Assembly: GCA_900553035.1 (NCBI GenBank)
Contig: USCC01000082.1
Location: forward strand, 1 to 9,341
Source: an uncultured Rhodospirillaceae bacterium
GTDB taxonomy: Bacteria > Pseudomonadota > Alphaproteobacteria > CAAGCB01 > CAG-977
Reading direction: 5' to 3'
Length of the DNA: 9,341 nucleotides
Shown here: positions 1-6,181 of the stretch, piece by piece
Layout: every line of letters starts with the position of its first letter
How positions within the stretch are numbered: the first letter of the stretch is position 1
Translations under genes and position numbers: made by a program
Notes under the pieces: generated by a model
Told to the model about the DNA's origin: nothing
The model's database searches: none
The model's input: the letters and a program-made list of their open reading frames with translations, nothing else

Positions 1-958
1 TGCTTTCACAATCGGCAAAATCCCCGATCAAAGCCGCGATTCGCTCAGGCCGGACGGTTTTTATTTTGGACGCCGCCGTCATGAACGCCTCTGTCCACGA
101 ACATTCCTTCAGACGGCCGTCAATACGGATGTAGGGACGATCCAGCCGATCCCGTTCCAACCCGTCAAAGGCAAAGCGGGTTTTGTCAGAAATCCACGGC
201 CCGTTGATTTCCGGAGTATTCCGCGGAACAATTCGTGCGATACGACCCTCTGCCGCGTCGATGTAAACGTTTGATCCCACCGCGTCCATCACATCGATTC
301 CCGCCGTCCGGGTCAGCTCCCAAGGGCGGTACAGGAAGCGCGCCGTCTTGTCCGTCAAAGCCCCCGCCGGGCACAGGTCAATCAGGTTTCCGGAGACTTC
401 ACAGGCCAGCGCTCCGTCGACCAGTGCCTTTATCTGGGACGCGCTTCCCCGGCCTTTCAGAGTGACTTCGGAAATACCGGCAACATCGTTCAGGAACCGC
501 AAACATTTGCCGCACAGGATACAGCGCCGCAGATGCGTCTCGATCAGAGGGCCGAGATTCTGTTCTTCGGCCGGTTCGGAGGCGTCGTTGAAAGCATTCT
601 CACCGACGCCGCAGGCGAAACAGGCGTCCTGAAGCGGACACTCGCCGGCCTTTTGGCACGTGTTGCAGTCCGCCGGATGACGAGCCAGAAGCAGGTTGAT
701 CATTGTCCGGCGGATTTCTCGGACATTTTGCGTTTCCGTACTCACCCGCATCCCGGCTTCGGCCGGTGTGCAACAGGACATTACGGGTCTGTCGCGCCCT
801 TCAATCCCGACCAGGCACATCTGACAGCTGCCGCCTGTTTTCAATTCCCGGCTGTCGCACACATGCGGAACAGCCGCTCCCGCGGCGATACAGGCTTCCA
901 GAACCGTCGCTCCTTCGGGAACCGACACCGTTTTGCCGTTGACAATAACCTCAATCAT
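1..958 (-). CDS. nuoG: NADH-quinone oxidoreductase subunit G (NuoG), C-terminal part outside the window
   Basis: This is the large Fe-S subunit of the peripheral arm of complex I, passing electrons from NuoF/NuoE towards NuoI/NuoB. The first 319 codons are present and open to the left edge. In order they show a 2Fe-2S ferredoxin-like domain with N1b ligands C34, C45, C48 and C62 (or C63), the N5 site H94-x3-C98-x2-C101-x5-C107, the N4 site C146-x2-C149-x2-C152 with distant C196 in DLCPAGAL, and then the start of the molybdopterin-oxidoreductase-like domain (RPWELTRTAGIDVMDAVGSN, and DGLERDRLDRPY, typical of alphaproteobacterial NuoG). The ATG at 958 overlaps the end of nuoF by 8 bp and has GGAGG 9 nt upstream. 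An extra C113-x2-C116 pair and the C62-C63 doublet are unusual. The family is usually about 690 aa in this group, so about half is missing here. I translated it by hand and saw no internal stop. Confidence 0.95.
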   Translation of the reverse strand, partial: MIEVIVNGKTVSVPEGATVLEACIAAGAAVPHVCDSRELKTGGSCQMCLVGIEGRDRPVMSCCTPAEAGMRVSTETQNVREIRRTMINLLLARHPADCNTCQKAGECPLQDACFACGVGENAFNDASEPAEEQNLGPLIETHLRRCILCGKCLRFLNDVAGISEVTLKGRGSASQIKALVDGALACEVSGNLIDLCPAGALTDKTARFLYRPWELTRTAGIDVMDAVGSNVYIDAAEGRIARIVPRNTPEINGPWISDKTRFAFDGLERDRLDRPYIRIDGRLKECSWTEAFMTAASKIKTVRPERIAALIGDFADCES

Positions 959-2198
959 GGCACCGTTCCTCCAGAAGACGGCGGAAATGCCTCAAAAACC
1001 CCAGCACCGGCCGCACCGACATGTTCCCGACCGCGCACAGGGCGTTGCCGTCCATCCGTTCGCACAGTTCTTCCAAAAGCGCGATGTCGGCGATTTTGCC
1101 CTGTCCTGAAACAATCCGGCCGGTCAGCCCGGCCATTCGGGCGCACCCTTCGCGGCAACACACACACGCGCCACAACTTTCCGCATGAAAAAAACGGACG
1201 ATCTTTTCCAAAATCGCCGGCAGATCCGCCGACATGTCCATGACAATCACCGCACCCGTCCCGACCCCGGAATAAACCTCGGACAGCGAATCATAATCCA
1301 TCCGCACGTGTTCACAAATGCCGGGCGACAAAAACGCCGTCGAAATCCCCCCCGGGATCACCGCCTGAAGGTTTGACCAGCCGCCTTCCACGCCGCCGCC
1401 GTACCGGTCAATCAGGTCGCGCATCGGAATGCCCAACTGTTCTTCGACCAGACACGGCGTGCGGACGTTCCCCTCAATTGAAAACAGACGCGTCCCCTCG
1501 TTGTCCGCCCGTCCCAGAGACGCAAACCAGCCGGCGCCCCGGCGGACGATAACAGGAAGCACCGCCAGTGTTTCAACGCTGTGAACCAGCGTCGGCGCAC
1601 CGTACAGCCCTTTTTCCCGGAAGGACGGTGCGGAAGGATGCGGCCGCCGCCCTTCAATGCTTTTAAAAAGTGCGCTGTCAACCCGGCAGACATAAGCGCC
1701 GCCGCCCCGGTGGACACTCACGTCGAAATCAAATCCCGATCCCAGAATATTCCGGCCGAAATAACCGGCGTCGTACAGTTCGGCAATTGCCTTTTCCAGA
1801 AGTTCCGCTTCCTCGGCAAATGTCCCCCGGACATAAATGATGGCTCGGTGTATTCCCGTCACATACGCCGCCAGGAGGCATCCTTCCAGCAACTTGTAGG
1901 TTTCATTGCGCAGAAGGAATTTGTTTTTGCAGGTCCCCGGTTCGCCTTCGTTCGCACTGACGACCAAGAAACGGGGCTCTTTCGATTCCCGGATGAAGCG
2001 TTCCCATTTATCGGCGGTTTTCTGGCCGTAAATCCCGCGGCCGCGCATTCCGGATTCCCGGAAAAGAGTCAGCAGTTCCGCCGGTGATTTCCGGAAGCAG
2101 GCGGCGATATCCGTCCATTCGCCGCGTTTCATCGCCCCCGCCAGCCCCGGTTCGCCCGAACCGTCCAGATTTGTAAAGATGCGATCCGCGTCCTTCAT
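951..2198 (-). CDS. nuoF: NADH-quinone oxidoreductase subunit F (NuoF), with altered FMN/NADH pocket
   Basis: By family this is the flavoprotein that oxidises NADH with FMN and feeds cluster N3. It has 415 aa, a normal length. The N3 ligands are intact: C342-x2-C345-x2-C348 in SCGACVCCREG and C388 in ALCAVGN. General conservation is good (DRIFTNL start, GSGFDFDVSVHRGGGAY at 153-169, VIPGG at 280-284). The cofactor motifs are not normal. Canonical RGRGGAGFPTG reads RGRGIYGQKTA (52-62), NADESEPG reads SANEGEPG (81-88), CGEETAL reads CRVDSAL (171-177), and the Asn-Asn pair of the TVNNVE motif is H206-S207. These residues contact FMN and NADH in structures of the family, so normal NADH oxidation is doubtful. 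The start overlaps the nuoE stop as ATGA, with AGGAAGAGG just upstream. Family assignment is sure; catalytic activity is not. Confidence 0.95.
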   Translation of the reverse strand: MKDADRIFTNLDGSGEPGLAGAMKRGEWTDIAACFRKSPAELLTLFRESGMRGRGIYGQKTADKWERFIRESKEPRFLVVSANEGEPGTCKNKFLLRNETYKLLEGCLLAAYVTGIHRAIIYVRGTFAEEAELLEKAIAELYDAGYFGRNILGSGFDFDVSVHRGGGAYVCRVDSALFKSIEGRRPHPSAPSFREKGLYGAPTLVHSVETLAVLPVIVRRGAGWFASLGRADNEGTRLFSIEGNVRTPCLVEEQLGIPMRDLIDRYGGGVEGGWSNLQAVIPGGISTAFLSPGICEHVRMDYDSLSEVYSGVGTGAVIVMDMSADLPAILEKIVRFFHAESCGACVCCREGCARMAGLTGRIVSGQGKIADIALLEELCERMDGNALCAVGNMSVRPVLGFLRHFRRLLEERCHD

Positions 2199-2686
2199 GC
2201 CTCTTCCTCGTATTTTTTCAGAATCGCAACAGCCTTTTCCGGCGTCAGGAGGTCATGATATGTCTCATCAACCCGCATGGCCGGCGCATTGACGCAGTCG
2301 CCCAGGCAGTCTGTCTCGGTCACGGTGAACAGGCCGTCCGGAGTGGTTTCGCCGATCCCGATATTCAGATAGGTCAGGCAGGCTTCCCGAACCTTTTCCC
2401 CCTGTTTCAGGCCACAGCAGATTCCCCGGCAGAAGGCGACACGGTGCTTTCCGGCGGGCGACAGATGATAGTCCCTGTAAAAAGAGGCCAGCGTGAACAC
2501 CTCTGCTTCCGAAAGGCCGAGAATCGCGGCGATTTCACGCATCGCTCCGTCCGAAACGTATCCTTCCTGCTCTTGCGCTACCCACAGAGCCCCCATAACC
2601 GCCGACGCGGCTCGGTCTTTGGGATAACGTTGGATCAGAGCGTCTATTTTTTTCCGGTTTTCCGGCAGAAACGCAAACGCGCTCAT
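2195..2686 (-). CDS. nuoE: NADH-quinone oxidoreductase subunit E (NuoE), 2Fe-2S thioredoxin-like
   Basis: This is the 24-kDa-type subunit that pairs with NuoF in the NADH dehydrogenase module and carries cluster N1a. It has 163 aa: an N-terminal helical bundle (about 8-75), then a thioredoxin-like 2Fe-2S domain. The four ligands fit the family spacing: C86-x4-C91 and C127-x3-C131, the latter in TDCLGDCVNAP. C90 sits next to ligand C91, making a CC doublet. The VAQEQEGYVSD and SFYRDYHLSPAGKH segments match NuoE proteins. It overlaps nuoD and nuoF by 4 bp each (ATGA). GGAGGT lies 6 nt before the ATG. Confidence 0.95.
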   Translation of the reverse strand: MSAFAFLPENRKKIDALIQRYPKDRAASAVMGALWVAQEQEGYVSDGAMREIAAILGLSEAEVFTLASFYRDYHLSPAGKHRVAFCRGICCGLKQGEKVREACLTYLNIGIGETTPDGLFTVTETDCLGDCVNAPAMRVDETYHDLLTPEKAVAILKKYEEEA

Positions 2687-3855
2687 CGGTCCACCTCCGT
2701 CATCAGAAAATTCAGGGAAGTCAAAATCGGGCGCACATCCGCCAGCTCACACCCCTTCAGCAACTCTTTTGCCGCCTGCACATGCGGGAAACCGGCCGAA
2801 CGGAAATGACAGCGGTATGGAACGGCGCTTCCGTCGGACACCAGATAAACGCCGGCTTCCCCAAACGGAGATTCCGTTGCCGCATACACTTCTCCGGCCG
2901 GCAGGCGGGTACCGTCCGCATACAGTTTGAAACGGCGGATGACAGATTCGGCGGTCGTACGGCTGTCCCCGCGCGGGGGGACATCGTATTCGGGAAGCAT
3001 CACCGCGCCTTCGGGCATTGCGGAAATGACGCGGCGGATCAGATCCAGCGCGTGATAAATTTCATAAATCCGAAGACGGAAGCGCGTGTAACAATCGCCT
3101 TTTTTCCCGACGGATACTTCCGGCGGTTCGCGGTCATAAGCGTCATAAGGCTGTGTCCGGCGCAGATCCCAGGCCACGCCGCTCGCCCTCAGGTTAACGC
3201 CCGAAAACCCGGCTTCCAGCGCCTGTTCCGCGTTAAAAACACCGATTCCGACCGTCCGCGCCTTAAAAATACGATTCTCGGTCAGCAACTCCTCAATTTC
3301 ATGCAGGACGGCCGGCATTTCCTTTGTCAGCCACCGAAACAACTCGTCGGGCAGGGAAGCCGGAATGTCGTTCCGCACGCCGCCGATCCGGAAGAAAGCC
3401 GCCGGAAACGAAGCGCCGCACATCCGCGCGATCAGAGCGTAAATCCGCCGACTGGCACGCGCCGCAATCGGACGGACAATTTCCGTCCCCGTGTCATCCG
3501 CCAGATCAGCCGTCGATTTCAGGTGCGACAGAATACGGGCCAGTTCGGCCGCCAGCACACGGATATACTCTGCCCGTTCCGGCGGCCGAATCCCCAACAG
3601 ACGCTCGGCCGCCAGCACAAACGCATGTTCTCCCGCAAAGGGGATCGGGCGGCACAGCATACTGCAGAAGAAAAGTCCCTGAAGACCGTTCTCTCCTTCC
3701 ATCAGCTTTTCAATGCCCCGATGCGAAAAACCGATGTGCGCGTCCGCACGCCGGACGACTTCACCGTCCAGCTGAGCCACAAGGCGGAAAATGCCGCTCC
3801 CTGTCGCCGGTTCGGGAGCAATGTTCATGAAATAACCGGTTTCAGTTGGACTCAT
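2683..3855 (-). CDS. nuoD: NADH-quinone oxidoreductase subunit D (NuoD), with altered quinone site
   Basis: This is the 49-kDa-type subunit that, with NuoB, forms the quinone reduction site next to cluster N2. It has 390 aa from the ATG at 3855, which overlaps the nuoC stop as ATGA. The frame is open further upstream, to 4074, but that part lies inside nuoC and looks unlike NuoD. Body and C-terminus are well conserved: HIGFSHRGIEKL (40-51), GVNLRASGVAWDLRRTQPYD, GKKGDCYTR, PAGEVYAATESPFGE, GVYLVSDG, and the final EVDR. The quinone-site residues are not. The HPxxHG loop reads P16-A-T-G-S20-G, so both His are gone. In the segment that usually reads YFDRLDY the aligned residues are FCSMLCR (63-69), so the quinone-binding Tyr position is R69. 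There are no CxxC pairs of NiFe hydrogenases, so it is a NuoD and not a hydrogenase large subunit. Confidence 0.95.
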   Translation of the reverse strand: MSPTETGYFMNIAPEPATGSGIFRLVAQLDGEVVRRADAHIGFSHRGIEKLMEGENGLQGLFFCSMLCRPIPFAGEHAFVLAAERLLGIRPPERAEYIRVLAAELARILSHLKSTADLADDTGTEIVRPIAARASRRIYALIARMCGASFPAAFFRIGGVRNDIPASLPDELFRWLTKEMPAVLHEIEELLTENRIFKARTVGIGVFNAEQALEAGFSGVNLRASGVAWDLRRTQPYDAYDREPPEVSVGKKGDCYTRFRLRIYEIYHALDLIRRVISAMPEGAVMLPEYDVPPRGDSRTTAESVIRRFKLYADGTRLPAGEVYAATESPFGEAGVYLVSDGSAVPYRCHFRSAGFPHVQAAKELLKGCELADVRPILTSLNFLMTEVDR

Positions 3856-4445
3856 GATTCTTCGCCTCCGCCAAGATTGACCGTCCGGGAACGGTTGGGG
3901 GGCGTTTCCGCTTTTTCCCTGTACAGGCAGACCTGCCGCGCGTCGTCGTAACAGACCGCGCCCTTTCCGCGGACAGGGAAATCCCGGCACAGCGGCGTGC
4001 CGCGGAAATCGTCGTCCGTCAGCAGACGGCGCAGATCGGGATGATTCCCGAAAACAACCCCGAACATGTCCCATATTTCACGTTCATACCACACCGCCGA
4101 AGGAAACAGAGCGGAAGCCGAGGCGACGGGCAACTCTCCGTCCGTCGTCAAACGGATACGGATGCGGCGGTTATGAACGGTGCTGAGCAGATGATAAACC
4201 ACGGTAAAGCGTTCGGGACGTTCCGGATAATCAATGCACGTGATGTCCGTCATCTGGCTGAATTTACAGGCCGGTTCGTCGCGCAGGAACTGAAGCAGAC
4301 GGAGCAGTACGGAACGCAACACCGTCAGAGTCAGTTCGCCGAACGCTGTTGACATTTCGGGAATGTCCTGCTTGGCGAAGTGCAGGCGGATGAACTGTCC
4401 GTAATCTTCGGGCGATTTATAGATAAAAGCGGCGGTGTCCCCCAT
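3852..4445 (-). CDS. nuoC: NADH-quinone oxidoreductase subunit C (NuoC)
   Basis: This is the 30-kDa-type subunit of the connecting module; it has no cofactor and packs against NuoD and NuoB. It has 197 aa, normal for a NuoC that is not fused to NuoD. The family signature is clear: YEREIWDMFGVVFGNHPDLR at 120-139, then LLTDDDFRGTPLCRDFP, and before it DITCIDYPERPERFTVVYHL. The C-terminal tail is variable and basic. The ATG at 4445 lies 3 bp after the nuoB stop and has GGAGG at the end of nuoB as ribosome binding site. This subunit shows no odd substitutions, unlike NuoA, NuoB, NuoD and NuoF. Confidence 0.95.
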   Translation of the reverse strand: MGDTAAFIYKSPEDYGQFIRLHFAKQDIPEMSTAFGELTLTVLRSVLLRLLQFLRDEPACKFSQMTDITCIDYPERPERFTVVYHLLSTVHNRRIRIRLTTDGELPVASASALFPSAVWYEREIWDMFGVVFGNHPDLRRLLTDDDFRGTPLCRDFPVRGKGAVCYDDARQVCLYREKAETPPNRSRTVNLGGGEES

Positions 4446-4448
4446 CCC

Positions 4449-4949
4449 TCAGCCCTCCATCGTTTTTTCGGCCAGACGGCGGCGCAGGCGTTCAATGCCG
4501 TCACGGAACGAAGCAAAGGACGGCGGGCAACCCGGGATAAAAACGTCAACGGGCAGAATATCCGCGACGGAAGGCACTACTGCATACGAACGGCCGAACA
4601 GACCGCCGCCAAGCGCGCACGAACCAACGGCGACAACGCTTTTCGGTTCGGGCATCTGATCATAAATGCGGCGCAGAACCGGCACGGCCTTGCTGCTGAG
4701 AGCCCCGGAAACCATCAGAACATCCGCGTGCCGCGGGTCAGAGGTCTCGTCAATACCGGCCTGCAACGTCGAAAAAACGGCTTCGCCCGTCCATGAAGGC
4801 GCACAGCATCCAAGATCCAACGGCATCACGGATATGGAATTTTCACGCGCCCATGCCGCCAGGAATCGAAAACTCGTCACAGCGAAGCCATGCCGGGACG
4901 CCTGCCGGCGTACGTTCGCCCATGACAGGGGAAGAGGCTCTATCTCCAT
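4449..4949 (-). CDS. nuoB: NADH-quinone oxidoreductase subunit B (NuoB), cluster N2 subunit
   Basis: This is the PSST-type subunit holding cluster N2, the last cluster before quinone. It has 166 aa from the ATG at 4949. The frame is open up to 5060, but that extension lies in nuoA and does not resemble NuoB, whereas the 4949 ATG has AAGGGAG at a good distance and overlaps nuoA by 10 bp. N2 ligands are intact: C48-C49 in LGCCAP, C111 in VGSCALGGG and C141 in PGCPPS. RRIYDQMPEPKSV is typical. The stretch after the tandem Cys (about 50-72), usually AVEMMHA followed by a RYD-containing segment, is replaced by an unrelated sequence about two residues shorter; in the family it helps to line the quinone cavity. 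Confidence 0.93.
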   Translation of the reverse strand: MEIEPLPLSWANVRRQASRHGFAVTSFRFLAAWARENSISVMPLDLGCCAPSWTGEAVFSTLQAGIDETSDPRHADVLMVSGALSSKAVPVLRRIYDQMPEPKSVVAVGSCALGGGLFGRSYAVVPSVADILPVDVFIPGCPPSFASFRDGIERLRRRLAEKTMEG

Positions 4950-5317
4950 TCCAAAGCTCCCTTGCGGAACACATAAACATACCCGACACCCCAGAAAATC
5001 AGCAGAACTGAGGCAACGCCGAAGCCTTCCCATCCCGACAGGCGCAAAGCCATGGCCCACGGCAACAGCAGAAGAATTTCCGTATTGAACAGGATGAACA
5101 GAAGCGCGACAAGAGCGAAACGGACGGGAAAGCGCAGATAAACGCGGGACAGAACGCGGAAGCCGCCCGCGTAGCTTTCTTTCCCGGCGGCATCATCCGG
5201 GAGTGCGGACAGCGTTTTATTCAGGGAAAAGGCCAGTTTCAGGAATGCCGCGCTCAGCACAAGGGCGACGATAAAAAAGACCATGAAATAAAAATAGGAG
5301 TGCGCCATGTTTCCCAT
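4940..5317 (-). CDS. nuoA: NADH-quinone oxidoreductase subunit A (NuoA), membrane subunit
   Basis: This is the ND3-type membrane subunit at the junction of the two arms. It has 125 aa with three hydrophobic segments (about 9-30, 66-86 and 96-115) and the typical ending RKGALEW. The long TMH1-2 loop normally carries YECGF; here it is Y49-A-G-G-F53, so the Glu-Cys pair is lost. The conserved FDxE motif of TMH2 is F77-N-T-E80, Asp to Asn with Glu kept. The start is either ATG 5317 (AAAGGA about 12 nt upstream) or ATG 5308, three codons later; I kept the longer. It is the first nuo gene, 54 bp after an unknown small gene on the same strand, and overlaps nuoB by 10 bp. Confidence 0.92.
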   Translation of the reverse strand: MGNMAHSYFYFMVFFIVALVLSAAFLKLAFSLNKTLSALPDDAAGKESYAGGFRVLSRVYLRFPVRFALVALLFILFNTEILLLLPWAMALRLSGWEGFGVASVLLIFWGVGYVYVFRKGALEWR

Positions 5318-5371
5318 GCGAACCCAGAATCCTTTCCCGGTACGTTTAAAGACGGAAACAAATATACACGA

Positions 5372-5713
5372 TTATCGCGGCAAAGTCGGCAAATTTTCAG
5401 GCGACAGAGGTAATTTTTTCACGAAACGCACCGGCACTTCGTATTCGCGCATGACTTCGTCGCCTTCAAATTCGACGATCAGGACGGATTCGGCGCGAGC
5501 CAGCGGCGCACGCGCGTCGGGATGGATGAAATCAAGCGTAATCGAAAAACCCTGCTGCCGGTATAGAAGCGCGTGCTTTCCGCCGTCGTAAACGATCCGG
5601 GGATTATTGGGTTCTCCGGCACGGGCGCGGATGGAAATCAGCAGATCCCCGGCGCCATTCTGCAGAATGTCGTAAAAGCCTTCCTGTTCCGGACCTGTTT
5701 GTCGGACGACCAT
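5372..5713 (-). CDS. Hypothetical protein, 113 aa, upstream of nuoA
   Basis: I do not recognise this protein. It has 113 aa, no signal peptide, no clear membrane segment and no cysteine. It looks mostly beta-stranded, with alternating hydrophobic stretches at about 23-28, 44-62 and 77-98 (EYEVPVRFVKKL near the end), which suggests a small soluble beta-rich fold. The ATG at 5713 follows AAGGTGG with a 6-nt T spacer, a convincing ribosome binding site. It lies 21 bp after the 144-aa gene and 54 bp before nuoA, all in the same direction, so it is probably in one transcript with them. Coding potential rests on the good ribosome binding site and tight spacing. Confidence 0.7.
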   Translation of the reverse strand: MVVRQTGPEQEGFYDILQNGAGDLLISIRARAGEPNNPRIVYDGGKHALLYRQQGFSITLDFIHPDARAPLARAESVLIVEFEGDEVMREYEVPVRFVKKLPLSPENLPTLPR

Positions 5714-5734
5714 AAAAAACCACCTTAAAAAAAC

Positions 5735-6169
5735 TCACATAGATTTGTTTTCGCTCAAATCTTCGCCCGCGTCAAGTCCTGCCGTCAGAAAAGGAAGTTT
5801 TGAGGCTAAAAAATCCGTTTTTTTCAGTCTTTCATGCAAATCCGCTTCGGAAAACGTTCCGGAGGGGGGCAGAAAGACCTGATCCGCGATTTCGGACACA
5901 AGTGCCGCCGTACGTCCGGCAAGGCTGTTTTCCGGAACATCGTCCAGTTCCGTCCCGCGCGTTTCCCGAAGAAACTCGTTCAGCGCATGTTTCAGACGCG
6001 AAACCAGTCCGGCGGCCGCACCCAGGCGTTCCGAAAGAGCCGCCGCCGTTTCGTCCGCCCCGGCTCCGGCCGCCGTTTCCAGCTGGCGGATGTAGGTGAA
6101 TGCTTCGGCGATGCGGGGCGACGCTGTCTGAAACCCTTCAAATTCGAAAATCCGTTTTTCTTCCGTCAT
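5735..6169 (-). CDS. Hypothetical protein, 144 aa, helical
   Basis: I do not recognise this protein. It has 144 aa, is acidic and rich in Ala, Glu and Leu, and appears almost wholly helical, with a possible coiled-coil region at about 20-70. There is no signal peptide, membrane segment, Cys or catalytic motif that I can name. The ATG at 6169 follows AAGGAAGAAGGAA and lies 12 bp after the helicase stop, so translation may be coupled to the helicase. Its position between the helicase and the 113-aa gene suggests a small three-gene unit, perhaps accessory proteins of the helicase; that is inference. Confidence 0.7.
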   Translation of the reverse strand: MTEEKRIFEFEGFQTASPRIAEAFTYIRQLETAAGAGADETAAALSERLGAAAGLVSRLKHALNEFLRETRGTELDDVPENSLAGRTAALVSEIADQVFLPPSGTFSEADLHERLKKTDFLASKLPFLTAGLDAGEDLSENKSM

Positions 6170-6181
6170 TTCCTTCTTCCT

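Noticed and set aside
108..117. TTCAGACGGC, identical to the Neisseria DNA uptake sequence core
   Set aside because: I saw only one exact copy, inside nuoG, where it is ordinary coding sequence; the genes look alphaproteobacterial. Taken as chance.
2683..3855. NiFe hydrogenase large subunit instead of NuoD, because of C64 and C68
   Set aside because: The two CxxC pairs that bind the NiFe centre are absent: the N-terminal Cys are spaced CxxxC and the C-terminal region has no Cys pair.
2782..3951. Long plus-strand open frame (389 codons) opposite nuoD
   Set aside because: It is antisense to a clearly conserved nuoD/nuoC, and its translation is rich in Arg, Pro and His with no recognisable domain; a shadow of a GC-rich gene.
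3856..4074. Longer start for nuoD inside nuoC
   Set aside because: The extra 73 residues are an out-of-frame reading of nuoC; ATG 3855 forms the usual ATGA overlap.
4950..5060. Longer start for nuoB inside nuoA
   Set aside because: The extra 37 residues do not resemble NuoB; the ATG at 4949 has a ribosome binding site and starts at the expected place.
5318..5371. Possible promoter with TATATT before nuoA
   Set aside because: No -35 box at a suitable distance; the nearest TTGCCG is 20 bp away. No hairpin terminator is seen here either.
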